Assembly: GCA_002352125.1 (NCBI GenBank)
Contig: DEHU01000091.1
Location: forward strand, 1-40,648
DNA length: 40,648 bases
Direction of reading: 5' to 3'
From: Competibacteraceae bacterium UBA2792
GTDB lineage: Bacteria > Pseudomonadota > Gammaproteobacteria > Competibacterales > Competibacteraceae
Under the pieces are notes generated by a model. The model was not told the origin of the DNA, ran no database searches, and worked only from the letters and a program-made list of their open reading frames with translations. Of this stretch, positions 4,888-13,286 are shown in pieces. The translations under genes and the position numbers were made by a program. Numbering within the stretch: the first letter of the stretch is position 1; every line of letters starts with the position of its first letter.

Positions 4888-7710
4888 ATGAAGGCCACGA
4901 TTCCCATCGACAACCCCGAACGATTGCGCCTCGAACGACAGTACGAAGGTAAAGAAGACTGGCGGCTGTGGGGGCCGTATCTATCGGAGCGGGCCTGGGG
5001 CACGGTGCGCGAGGACTACAGCGCCCACGGCGAAGCCTGGGAACATCTCGACCACGATCAATCCCGCTCCCGCGTCTATCGCTGGAACGAGGACGGCTTG
5101 GGCGGCATCTGCGACGAGCAACAGCGGCTGTGTTTCGCGCTCGCTCTGTGGAATGGCCGCGACCCGATTTTGAAAGAACGGGCGTTCGGCCTGACCGGCA
5201 ATCAAGGTAACCACGGCGAGGACGTGAAAGAGTATTACTTCTATCTCGACGCCACGCCCAGCCATAGCTATCTGCGCTATTTGTACAAATATCCCCAGGC
5301 CGAATATCCCTACAGCGGACTGGTGGAAGAAAACCGCCGCCGGGGCCGGTTAGACCCGCCGTTCAACCTGCTGGATACCGGCGTTTTTCAGGACAATCGT
5401 TACTGGGATGTAGATGTGTCCTATGCCAAGGCCGGCCCGGACGAGATTCATATCCGCATCGCGGCCGCCAACCGGGGACCCGAAGAAGCGACCTTGCACC
5501 TGTTGCCGCAACTGTGGTTCCGCAACACTTGGGCTTGGGGTGACGAGGAGAAGGAGCGAGCCTTGGCCGAACTGCGGGGCGATCCAGTTTTGCCGGATCA
5601 GAAAGCGATCAAACCGGCTTTGCACGCGATTCCAGCGCCAACCGGCGCGACTTGGGCCGTGCGTGCCGAACATCCAACGCTGGGCAACTATCACCTGTAC
5701 GGCCGCCAATCCGCCGAACCGCTGTACACCGAGAACGAACACAATGTTCAGCGGCTGTGGGGATTGACCAACGCCACGCCCTACGTCAAAGACAGCTTCC
5801 ACCGCCGGGTGGTCAACGACGAGCGCGGTGCGGTCAATCCCGCACGGGAAGGCACCAAGTTCGCCGCCTGGCATGTGTTGACCGTAGCCAGCGGCCAACA
5901 GGCCGAGATTGAGTTGGTGTTGAGTGCCGCGCCGCTCGCTCAACCCTTCGCCGCCACCGCAACGGTGTTCGCCAGCCGTCAATCCGAAGCGGATGCGTTC
6001 TATCGCGATTTGCTGCCCGAAGCGGCCGGCGAAGACCGGCGCATCCTGCGCCAAGCCTCAGCGGGCATGATCTGGAGCAAGCAATTCTTCCATTACGACG
6101 TGGCCCGCTGGCTGGACGGCGACCAGTTCCCGCCGCCCGACGGCCGCAAAGGAGGCCGCAACCGCACTTGGCGTCATCTCAAGGCGTCCGACATCATCTC
6201 CATGCCCGACAAATGGGAATATCCCTGGTTCGCGGCCTGGGATTTGGCCTACCACTGCGCCGCGCTGTCGCTGGTGGACGTCGATTTCGCCAAAGACCAG
6301 ATCGAGCTGGTGCTCAAGGAAAACTATCTCCACCCCAACGGCCAGATTCCCGCCTACGAATGGGCATTCGGCGACGTGAATCCGCCGGTTCATGCGATGG
6401 GCGCTCTCAAGGTGTTCCGGGCGGAGCGGGTGCAGCGCGGCCAAGGCGATCTGCATTTCCTAGAGCGGGTGTTTCACAAGCTGCTGCTGAACTACGCCTG
6501 GTGGGTCAACCGCAAGGACAGCGACGGCAACAACGTGTTCGAAGGCGGCTTTCTGGGGCTGGATAACATCTCGGTGTTCGACCGCTCCCATCCGCTGCCA
6601 GCCGGTTTTACTCTCAAGCAGGCCGACGCCACCGGCTGGATGGCGATGTTTGCCCTGAACATGACCGTCATCGCGCTGGAGCTGGCAGCCGAGGACCGGG
6701 AATACGAAGACATCGCCATTCAGATTTATCAGCAATTCCTGGCCATCGCCAACACCATCGCCGGCCACGCCGGCCACGAAGTGCCGCTGTGGGACCCGGA
6801 AGCGGGTTTCTTCAAAGATTTGATGATTTGCCCGGACGGGCAAACGCAGCGGATCGACGTGTATTCCTGGGTCGGGCTGATTCCGCTGTTCGCCTGCGAG
6901 GTGGTGGACCGGCGCATTCTGGCCAAGGTCCCCCGGTTCCGCGAACTGCTGCGCCAGCACCGTCACGGCGTGTTCGACGGCAGCATCATCTGCCAATGCC
7001 CGGATTGGGAAAACGAGCGGGGCGAGCACCTGCTGTCGCTGGTCACCAACCGGATGCTGCCGCGCATCCTCAAGCGGCTGCTGCGCGAGGACGAATTCCT
7101 GTCGCCGCACGGCATCCGCAGCGTCAGCCGCATTCACGCCACGCATAAGCACTTGGGCACGCTGCCCGGCGTCGGCGAAGCCATCATCGAATACGTGCCC
7201 GGCGAATCCAACTCCGGTCTGTTCGGCGGTAATTCCAATTGGCGCGGCCCGATTTGGCTACCGACCAATTACACCTTGGTCCAGGCATTGGAGAAGTTCC
7301 ACCGCTTCCTCGGCGACAATTTCACCATTGCCGTGCCCAGCCTGGGCAACCGCGAATTGAATTTGAAGGAAATCGCTACGCTGATCGCCGAGCGGCTGGT
7401 GGACATTTACCGCCGCGACGCGAACGGACAGAGGCCCGCGTTCCCCGCTGGCAGCCCGTTCCAGCACGATCCGCATTGGCAAGATTTGCTGCAATTTTAC
7501 GAATACTTCCACGGCGACACCGGCCAGGGTTTGGGCGCGGCGCATCAAACCGGCTGGACCGGCCTGCTGGCGAATCTGGTGATGCGCCGTTACCGGCGGG
7601 ATATCCCGGCCTATTGGAGCCAGCGGGTAGCAGCCGGTAACGTCCCTCTCTCCGTGGCAGAGGCGTTGGAGGTGAGGGCGGCTCCGGCCACGAGCGCGGT
7701 GGAGGGCTAA
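4888..7710 (+). CDS. GH63-type glucosidase (MGH1-like glycoside hydrolase)
   Basis: A 940-residue cytosolic protein (no signal peptide). It opens with the segment ERLRLERQYEGKEDWRLWGP, then YLSERAWGTVREDYSAHGEA, WEHLDHDQSRSRVYRWNEDG, hallmarks of bacterial GH63-like glucosidases. The C-terminal half is an (alpha/alpha)6-barrel with conserved stretches DKWEYPWFAAWDLAYHCAAL near 437, QIPAYEWAFGDVNPPVHA near 488, and SNSGLFGGNSNWRGPIWLPT near 770-790. Substrates are probably alpha-glucosides or compatible-solute glycosides; the exact one cannot be told. The start has GGAGA nearby. The last 17 or so residues (NVPLSVAEALEVRAAPATSA) are encoded by a degenerate copy of a dispersed repeat. The next gene follows after 3 bases, and an MFS transporter after that, so the operon may import and split a sugar derivative. 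Confidence 0.85.
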   Translation: MKATIPIDNPERLRLERQYEGKEDWRLWGPYLSERAWGTVREDYSAHGEAWEHLDHDQSRSRVYRWNEDGLGGICDEQQRLCFALALWNGRDPILKERAFGLTGNQGNHGEDVKEYYFYLDATPSHSYLRYLYKYPQAEYPYSGLVEENRRRGRLDPPFNLLDTGVFQDNRYWDVDVSYAKAGPDEIHIRIAAANRGPEEATLHLLPQLWFRNTWAWGDEEKERALAELRGDPVLPDQKAIKPALHAIPAPTGATWAVRAEHPTLGNYHLYGRQSAEPLYTENEHNVQRLWGLTNATPYVKDSFHRRVVNDERGAVNPAREGTKFAAWHVLTVASGQQAEIELVLSAAPLAQPFAATATVFASRQSEADAFYRDLLPEAAGEDRRILRQASAGMIWSKQFFHYDVARWLDGDQFPPPDGRKGGRNRTWRHLKASDIISMPDKWEYPWFAAWDLAYHCAALSLVDVDFAKDQIELVLKENYLHPNGQIPAYEWAFGDVNPPVHAMGALKVFRAERVQRGQGDLHFLERVFHKLLLNYAWWVNRKDSDGNNVFEGGFLGLDNISVFDRSHPLPAGFTLKQADATGWMAMFALNMTVIALELAAEDREYEDIAIQIYQQFLAIANTIAGHAGHEVPLWDPEAGFFKDLMICPDGQTQRIDVYSWVGLIPLFACEVVDRRILAKVPRFRELLRQHRHGVFDGSIICQCPDWENERGEHLLSLVTNRMLPRILKRLLREDEFLSPHGIRSVSRIHATHKHLGTLPGVGEAIIEYVPGESNSGLFGGNSNWRGPIWLPTNYTLVQALEKFHRFLGDNFTIAVPSLGNRELNLKEIATLIAERLVDIYRRDANGQRPAFPAGSPFQHDPHWQDLLQFYEYFHGDTGQGLGAAHQTGWTGLLANLVMRRYRRDIPAYWSQRVAAGNVPLSVAEALEVRAAPATSAVEG
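7643..7678 (+). repeat. Degenerate copy of the CCCTCTCC...GGAGAGGG dispersed repeat inside a coding end
   Basis: CCCTCTCTCCGTGGCAGAGG followed by CGTTGGAGGTGAGGG resembles the common CCCCTCTCCCCGTGGGAGAGG GTTGGGGGTGAGGG type repeat of proteobacterial genomes. Related but better-paired copies are at 35414-35434 and 38221-38242. It encodes most of the last codons of the glucosidase. Confidence 0.5.
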
Positions 7711-7713
7711 GCC

Positions 7714-9840
7714 ATGCTGACCGCAACCGTCGCCGCCGTCCGGCACCGCCGGGCCAACGTCATCGCGGCTTTCCTCAAGCGCGTGGACGAAGCCTTGCGC
7801 GTCGCCGAAGTCACGCTCTATCCCTTCCTCGATCTAGCGATCCGGCTATGGCTGGCGCAAGCGTTCTGGGTGTCCGGCGTGCTCAAGCTGGCCAACTGGG
7901 ACACTGCGCTGACGCTCGCCACCTACGAATACCCGGTGCCTTGGCTGGACCCGTTCACCGCCGCCGTGCTGGGCGTCACCATCGAGGTGTTGGGTTCGAT
8001 GCTGCTGGCGTTCGGACTCGCCACCCGGCTGGCCGCGATTCCGCTGCTGGTTCTGACGCTGGTGATCCAGTTCGAATACCGCGCCTTGGATCAACACCTC
8101 TATTGGGCCGCGCTGTTCGGTTGGTACATCGTCATGGGTGCAGGGCCGATTTCCCTGGATCGGCTGCTGACTTCCGGCCTGGCTTCTTCGGCGCTGCCGC
8201 TGGTCAAGCCGCTCGGCCGTCTGTACGCCATCTTCACCCGCTACCTCGGCCCAGTTTATCAACTCGGGTTGCGGCTCTGGCTGGCGAGCCTGTGGTTTAC
8301 GCCGGTTCTGGTGGGGCGTTCGTTCCTGCAAGCGGCGCTGGGATTCGTCAGCCCGCTGCTGGCGCTGGGGTTGGCAACCCGGCTGGCCGCTATCGGCGCG
8401 ATACTGGCGCTGCTTGGCTCCGGCGTCATGGGCGCGGACGAACTTCAGAATATCAACCGGCTCTATCAGCTTTTCCTGCTCGGCCTGATCGCGTTACGCG
8501 GACCGGGACCGCTGGCCGCCGACACCGTTCTGCAATGGCAATTGGCCCGTTGGTTCCCGCCGCTGGAAAGCTGGTCCGATGCCGCGCTGACCGACGTGCC
8601 CCATGTGGTGGTGGTCGGTGCCGGTTTTGGTGGAATCAAGGTAGCGCACGGCCTACGGTTGGCGGCCTGTCGAGTTACGGTCATCGACAAGCGCAACTAT
8701 CACCTGTTCCAACCGCTGCTCTATCAGGTGGCGACCGCCAGCCTGTCGCCGGCCGATGTCGCCACGCCGATCCGGGCGCTGTTCCGCGATCAGCACAACG
8801 TGCGGGTGTTGCTGGGCGAAGTGGCGGACGTAGACGCCGCCGCCCGGCAGGTGATCCTGAGCGACGGCGCGCGGATCGGCTACGACTATCTGGTGCTGGC
8901 CACCGGCGCCCGTCACAGCTACTTCGGACGCGACGATTGGGAACCCTACGCACCGGGTCTGAAACGCATCGACGACGCCACCGCCATCCGCCGCCGCCTG
9001 CTGCTGGCCTTCGAACAGGCGGAGAACTGCACCGATCCCGAAGAGCGGCAGCGGTTGCTGACCTTCATCATCGTCGGTGGCGGTCCTACCGGCGTGGAGC
9101 TGGCCGGCGCCATCGCCGAACTGGCCCAGCACGGGCTGACCGGCGAATTCCGCGACATCGACCCAGCCCAAGCGCGAGTGTTGCTGGTGCAATCGGCGCC
9201 GCGCCTGCTGCCGAGCTTTCCCGAATCGCTTTCGGCCGTGTCGGCGCAATCGCTGCGGGCGCTGGGCGTGGAAGTGCTGACCAAGAGCCGGGTGGAAAAA
9301 ATCGATGCCGAGGGGGCGCTGGTGTCCGGCCAGCGGATCGGGTCCCGCACCGTGTTCTGGGCGGCCGGGGTAATGGCCTCGCCCGCCGCGCAATGGCTCA
9401 AGACCGAAGCCGATTCGGCGGGCCGCCTCAAGGTGGGGCCGGATTTGAGCGTGCCCGGCTTGCCCAACGTCTTCGCCGTCGGCGACACCGCCCTGAGCGA
9501 AGCGTGGGACGGCAAGCCGGTGCCGGGGCTGGCGCCCGCGGCCAAGCAGCAGGGCGTTTACGTCGCCGGGGCGATCAAGGCCCGGCTGGAAGGACGCACC
9601 GGCCTGCCGCCGTTCCGCTACCGTCATCTGGGCAATCTGGCCACCATCGGCCGGCAAGCGGCGGTCGTCGATTTCGGCGGGTTCAAATTGAGCGGAGCGC
9701 TGGCGTGGTGGCTGTGGGGCATCGCCCATGTGTTTTTCCTGGTCGATCCGCGCAAGCGCCTGTCGGTCGCGATCGAGTGGTTCTGGGCCTATCTCACCTA
9801 CAAACGCGGCACCCGGCTCATCACCGGCGGCAAAGAGTGA
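7714..9840 (+). CDS. Fusion of two DoxX-like membrane domains and an NDH-2-like FAD oxidoreductase
   Basis: A 708-residue protein. Residues about 35-160 are a DoxX-type four-helix membrane domain; residues about 180-285 form a second, weaker copy, and both carry the identical run GLATRLAAI. From 297 a two-dinucleotide-binding-domain oxidoreductase follows: VVVVGAGFGGIKVA (298-311, FAD), YHLFQPLLYQVATASLSPAD, then IIVGGGPTGVELAG (about 452-465, NAD(P)H), VFAVGDTA and the C-terminal amphipathic part of type II NADH dehydrogenases. It should sit on the inner membrane, moving electrons from NADH to quinone or a thiosulfate/quinone-type partner. The ATG is preceded by GGAGGG in the end of the glucosidase gene; the gap is 3 bases, so they are coupled. 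The fusion is unusual; DoxX and NDH-2 are normally separate genes. Confidence 0.85.
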   Translation: MLTATVAAVRHRRANVIAAFLKRVDEALRVAEVTLYPFLDLAIRLWLAQAFWVSGVLKLANWDTALTLATYEYPVPWLDPFTAAVLGVTIEVLGSMLLAFGLATRLAAIPLLVLTLVIQFEYRALDQHLYWAALFGWYIVMGAGPISLDRLLTSGLASSALPLVKPLGRLYAIFTRYLGPVYQLGLRLWLASLWFTPVLVGRSFLQAALGFVSPLLALGLATRLAAIGAILALLGSGVMGADELQNINRLYQLFLLGLIALRGPGPLAADTVLQWQLARWFPPLESWSDAALTDVPHVVVVGAGFGGIKVAHGLRLAACRVTVIDKRNYHLFQPLLYQVATASLSPADVATPIRALFRDQHNVRVLLGEVADVDAAARQVILSDGARIGYDYLVLATGARHSYFGRDDWEPYAPGLKRIDDATAIRRRLLLAFEQAENCTDPEERQRLLTFIIVGGGPTGVELAGAIAELAQHGLTGEFRDIDPAQARVLLVQSAPRLLPSFPESLSAVSAQSLRALGVEVLTKSRVEKIDAEGALVSGQRIGSRTVFWAAGVMASPAAQWLKTEADSAGRLKVGPDLSVPGLPNVFAVGDTALSEAWDGKPVPGLAPAAKQQGVYVAGAIKARLEGRTGLPPFRYRHLGNLATIGRQAAVVDFGGFKLSGALAWWLWGIAHVFFLVDPRKRLSVAIEWFWAYLTYKRGTRLITGGKE

Positions 9841-9852
9841 AGGAGCATCGAC

Positions 9853-11052
9853 ATGATCAAGCAAACGTCGCCGAACGGTCCGGCAGTGCTCGCGGTGTAT
9901 CTCATCGCTTTCCTGCAAGGTCTGACGCTGGTCAGCTTTCCGGCCAGCAGCGCCGTGCTGAAGCAGATGCACGGTTTTACCGATGCCCAATACGGCGCGA
10001 TCTTTCTACCGCAAGTCGCGCTGGCGGTGCTGGGCGCGGTGGCTGGCGGGACGCTGGCGCGCCGGCTGGGTCTGCAACCGTTATTGTGGCTGGCAGCGGC
10101 GGGTAACGGCTTGTCGCAACTGGCGTTGGCGGCGAGCCTTTGGGTCATGCCGGCACTGGCGTTTCCGGTCATTTTGGCCGGAACGGCGCTGCTGGGATGG
10201 AGTTTCGGCTTGGGTGGTGCACCGCTGAACAGCTATCCGCCCCAATTCTTTCCCCGGCGGGCACCGGCTGCCGTGGTCGCCTTGCATACCCTGCTAGGGC
10301 TCGGCTTGATGGTGGGGCCGCTGCTGGCCGACGGTTTCGGCCGGGCCGGCTGGTGGATCGGGTTTCCGCTGTCGCTGTTGGGGTTAAGCGCGTTGCTGGC
10401 GTTGGCCGCTGCGACCGTTCGCTTGCCCTCGGAGGCCGGCGGCGAGACGACGCGCCGCGCCGATGCGGATCCGCCGTTGACTTCCGGTGCGTTCTGGACG
10501 TTCGCCGCCATCGCGGTGCTCTACGCCTTCGCCGAAGGGACTTTCAGCAATTGGGCGGTGATTTATCTGCGCGAAGCCAAGGGGCTGTCGCTAATGGTGG
10601 CGGCGCTAGCCCTGTCGGTGTTCTGGGGCGCGATGGTGGCCGGTCGTTTGCTGGTTTCGGTGCTAGTGGTCCGCATCGCACCGCTGACGATCTGGCTGGC
10701 GTTGCCAGCGCTGATGATCGCAGCGTTTCTGCTGCTGCCGGGCGCATCCACGCCAGCGCTGGGTCTGGGGTTGTTCGCGCTGGCGGGATTGGCCTGTTCG
10801 GCGTTTTTCCCGCTGACTATCACGCTGGCGTCGGAGTGGTTTCCCGAACACGTAGCCTGGGTGTCGGCCATGCTCATCGCCGCGCTGATGGTCGGCGTGG
10901 GACTCGGTTCGTTCGTGATCGGTCCGCTGCGGGAGTGGCTGTCTCTGGAACAGATCTACCAGTTTTCGGCAGCCTATCCCGTTGCGGTCGTCGGATTGGC
11001 TCTATGGCTGGCCGGTTCGCGGCGGCGAGCGATGATCGAAGAGGGTGTCTGA
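9853..11052 (+). CDS. MFS transporter
   Basis: A 399-residue integral membrane protein with about twelve hydrophobic helices in two halves split by a polar loop near residues 190-215 (EAGGETTRRADADPPLTSGA). The first half shows the usual helix 2-3 loop, here GGTLARRLGLQP near 55-67, and the second half the matching WGAMVAGRLLVS near 255. The AGAP-like and GWSFGLGGAPLNSYPPQFFP segments recall sugar/fucose-permease-like MFS members, but no substrate can be named. AAGGAG lies 12 bases upstream. It follows the DoxX-NDH-2 fusion by 12 bases and closes a three-gene operon with the glucosidase; import of the glucosidase substrate is a reasonable guess. Confidence 0.85.
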   Translation: MIKQTSPNGPAVLAVYLIAFLQGLTLVSFPASSAVLKQMHGFTDAQYGAIFLPQVALAVLGAVAGGTLARRLGLQPLLWLAAAGNGLSQLALAASLWVMPALAFPVILAGTALLGWSFGLGGAPLNSYPPQFFPRRAPAAVVALHTLLGLGLMVGPLLADGFGRAGWWIGFPLSLLGLSALLALAAATVRLPSEAGGETTRRADADPPLTSGAFWTFAAIAVLYAFAEGTFSNWAVIYLREAKGLSLMVAALALSVFWGAMVAGRLLVSVLVVRIAPLTIWLALPALMIAAFLLLPGASTPALGLGLFALAGLACSAFFPLTITLASEWFPEHVAWVSAMLIAALMVGVGLGSFVIGPLREWLSLEQIYQFSAAYPVAVVGLALWLAGSRRRAMIEEGV

Positions 11053-11241
11053 AGGGGCGCGCCCGTTCGAGCATTCCGAGGGTTTGGTCGTTTTGGGTTG
11101 ATCCGGCGATGCGGCGCCGACCGCCGAGAATTCTTCGTGCCGATAACGGTCTGACGATGGGTTATTTGGCTGTCGGCGTTCCAAGATCGCGAACACATCG
11201 GCCAAAATCGACCGAATCGAAGACTGGATAGGAGAACGGTA

Positions 11242-11775
11242 ATGAGCAATACGTTTGTCGCGGTCGCATACGACGATACCTACACGGCTCAAGAAGTGCG
11301 GCTGCGATTACTGCGGATGCAGAAAGAATATCTGATCGATCTGGAAGACGCGGTGGTCGCCGTGCGCGACGAAGCGGGCAAGGTCAAGTTGCATCAAATC
11401 AATGACTTGACCGCGGCTGGAGCGATTTCTGGCAGTTTCTGGGGGTTGTTGATCGGGTTGATCTTCCTGCATCCGTTATTGGGACTCGCAGCCGGTTTGG
11501 CCAGCGGCGCGCTCAGCGGCGCGTTGACCGATGCCGGGATCGACGACAATTTCATGAAGAAATTGGCTTCCGAGCTAAAACCGGGTTCATCGGTGCTATT
11601 TGTGCTGATCAAGCAGCTTACGCCCGATAAGGTGCTGGCCGAACTGGAAGGTACGGGGGGGCGGTTGCTGAAGACCTCGCTGTCGCACGAAGACGAGGCC
11701 AAATTGCAAGCGGCGCTGGATGCGGTCAAGCCAGGGGCGGAAACCGCTGCCCCCAATTTGGGGAAGTCCGCCTAA
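11242..11775 (+). CDS. DUF1269 family membrane protein
   Basis: A 177-residue protein of the DUF1269 type. It begins with the typical MSNTFVAVAYDDTYTAQEVR, then an EDAVVAVRDEAGKVKLHQIN segment, a glycine-rich membrane hairpin (GAISGSFWGLLIGLIFLHPL, then LGLAAGLASGALSGALTDAG, residues about 55-95), then GIDDNFMKKLASELKPGSSV and a C-terminal alpha/beta part. The glycine-zipper-like hairpin should insert into the inner membrane. The role of the family is unknown. It has a good ribosome binding site (AGGAGA) and lies 189 bases after the MFS gene, so it may be transcribed on its own. It ends before a bidirectional terminator. Confidence 0.85.
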   Translation: MSNTFVAVAYDDTYTAQEVRLRLLRMQKEYLIDLEDAVVAVRDEAGKVKLHQINDLTAAGAISGSFWGLLIGLIFLHPLLGLAAGLASGALSGALTDAGIDDNFMKKLASELKPGSSVLFVLIKQLTPDKVLAELEGTGGRLLKTSLSHEDEAKLQAALDAVKPGAETAAPNLGKSA

Positions 11776-11808
11776 GAGTCGTTCGATGCGATTGCCCGGT
11801 CGCAAACG

Positions 11809-11840
11809 GACGGGGCACGTTCGCGCGCGCCCCGTCTTTT
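11809..11840. terminator. Bidirectional rho-independent terminator between convergent genes
   Basis: GACGGGGC (11809-11816) pairs perfectly with GCCCCGTC (11829-11836), followed by TTTT. The site lies between the stops of the DUF1269 gene (+) and the outer-membrane factor gene (-), where a shared terminator is expected. Confidence 0.75.
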
Positions 11841-11855
11841 CGGCGAGCGAAACGA

Positions 11856-13286
11856 CTACGAACCCGGCGGCGGCGAGATGCTCGGGTTGACGGCCGTGCC
11901 GGCCTGTTCCGCCTGTTCGATCCAACCGCCGCCCATCGCTTTGTAGAGGTTGATCAGCGCGACCAGCACGTCGCTCTGGTTTTGGGCGGTAGCCAGCTCG
12001 GCGTTGAATAGGTTGCGTTCCGCGTCCACCACTTCCAGATAGCTGGTGTAGCCGTTGTCGTAGCGCAGTTTTGCCAACTTCAGATAGCGGCGCAACGACT
12101 CCGTTTGCGCTTGCTGCGCCCGCAAACGCTCCCGCCCCTTGCGCAAAGCGATCAGGCTGTCTTCGACTTCGGCGAATGCGGTCTGAATGGTTTTTTCGTA
12201 ATTGGTCAGCGATTGTTGCTGCACCGCCTCCGCTGCTTGGACTTGACCGGCGATCTTGCCGGCGGTGAAGATCGGTACGCTCAGTTCGCCGCCGAAATTC
12301 CAAGCGCGCGACGGTCCCTCAAAGAGATCCTCGAATTGGGGACTGACGTAGCCGAACAAGCCGGTCAGCGAAATCACCGGAAAGTAAGCCGCTTTGGCGA
12401 CGCCGATGTTGGCGTTGGCCGCAACGAGTTGCTGTTCCGCTTGGCGGATGTCGGGGCGCCGCTCCAATAGCTCGGAAGGCAGTCCATCCGGCACCGGCGG
12501 TTGACCCAGCCGGTCGAGCGCGCGACCGCGAGCGATGGCGCCGGGATTGCGCCCGAGCAACAGGCTGATGGCGTCCTCGCGCTGGGCGATGGCGGTTTCC
12601 AGTTGCGGAACTTGCACCGCCGCCGACTGGTATTCCGCTTCCGCCTGGCGCACGTCCAGCTCCGAAGTCAAACCGGCCTTGAATCGCAATTGGGCGATGC
12701 GCAGCGATTCGGTGCGAGTGTCCAGAGTGCGCCGGCTGATCTCCAGTTGGCGATCCAGCGATCGCAGTTGCACGTAATTGCTGGCAACCGCCGTCACCAG
12801 ACTCAAAATCACTGTGCGCCGGGCTTCCTCGGTGGCCAGCAGCTCGGCCTGTGCCGCCTCGGTGGCGCGGCGCAAACGGCCGAACAAATCGAGTTCGAAC
12901 GACAGCAAGGCAGCGGCCTGGAAGCTGTTGCGGATGGTGGTATTGCCGGTCGAGCTGCTGCCGGCGGGCGTGCGGGTGCGGTCGCCGCTGGCGTCGGCGC
13001 CGAGTTGCGGGAACTGGTCGGCGCGAACGAAGGCGTAACGGCCCAGATATTCTTCGATCCGGGCGCCGGCAATCTTCAGATCCTTGTTTTCCCGCAAGGC
13101 GATGTCGATCAGCTCGTCCAATACCGGGTCCTGGAACTGCCGCCACCAGCCGGGGCTGACGACGGCTCGCATCTCTCCATCGACCGACCGCCATTGGGTG
13201 GGAGTCGGCACGTCGGGGCGCTGGTAGTCGGGGCCGACGGCGCAACCGGCGAAGGTCAAAGCAGCTAGCAACAAGATTTTACGCAT
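11856..13286 (-). CDS. RND efflux outer-membrane factor lipoprotein (NodT/OprM family)
   Basis: A 476-residue protein starting at the ATG at 13286, chosen over an upstream in-frame ATG because it has GGAGGAAGG just before it and opens with a lipoprotein signal (MRKILLLAALTFAGC, Cys15), followed by AVGPDYQRPDVPTPTQWR, the standard OprM/NodT opening. Two outer-membrane-factor repeats follow, each with long coiled-coil helices (for example TRTESLRIAQLRFKAGLTSE near 205, and LRYDNGYTSYLEVVDAERNL near 420). It forms the trimeric outer-membrane duct of a tripartite pump. Its start overlaps the stop of the RND permease gene by eight bases. It may also serve other exporters, such as the type I system at 31321-35398, which lacks its own duct gene here. 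Confidence 0.93.
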   Translation of the reverse strand: MRKILLLAALTFAGCAVGPDYQRPDVPTPTQWRSVDGEMRAVVSPGWWRQFQDPVLDELIDIALRENKDLKIAGARIEEYLGRYAFVRADQFPQLGADASGDRTRTPAGSSSTGNTTIRNSFQAAALLSFELDLFGRLRRATEAAQAELLATEEARRTVILSLVTAVASNYVQLRSLDRQLEISRRTLDTRTESLRIAQLRFKAGLTSELDVRQAEAEYQSAAVQVPQLETAIAQREDAISLLLGRNPGAIARGRALDRLGQPPVPDGLPSELLERRPDIRQAEQQLVAANANIGVAKAAYFPVISLTGLFGYVSPQFEDLFEGPSRAWNFGGELSVPIFTAGKIAGQVQAAEAVQQQSLTNYEKTIQTAFAEVEDSLIALRKGRERLRAQQAQTESLRRYLKLAKLRYDNGYTSYLEVVDAERNLFNAELATAQNQSDVLVALINLYKAMGGGWIEQAEQAGTAVNPSISPPPGS

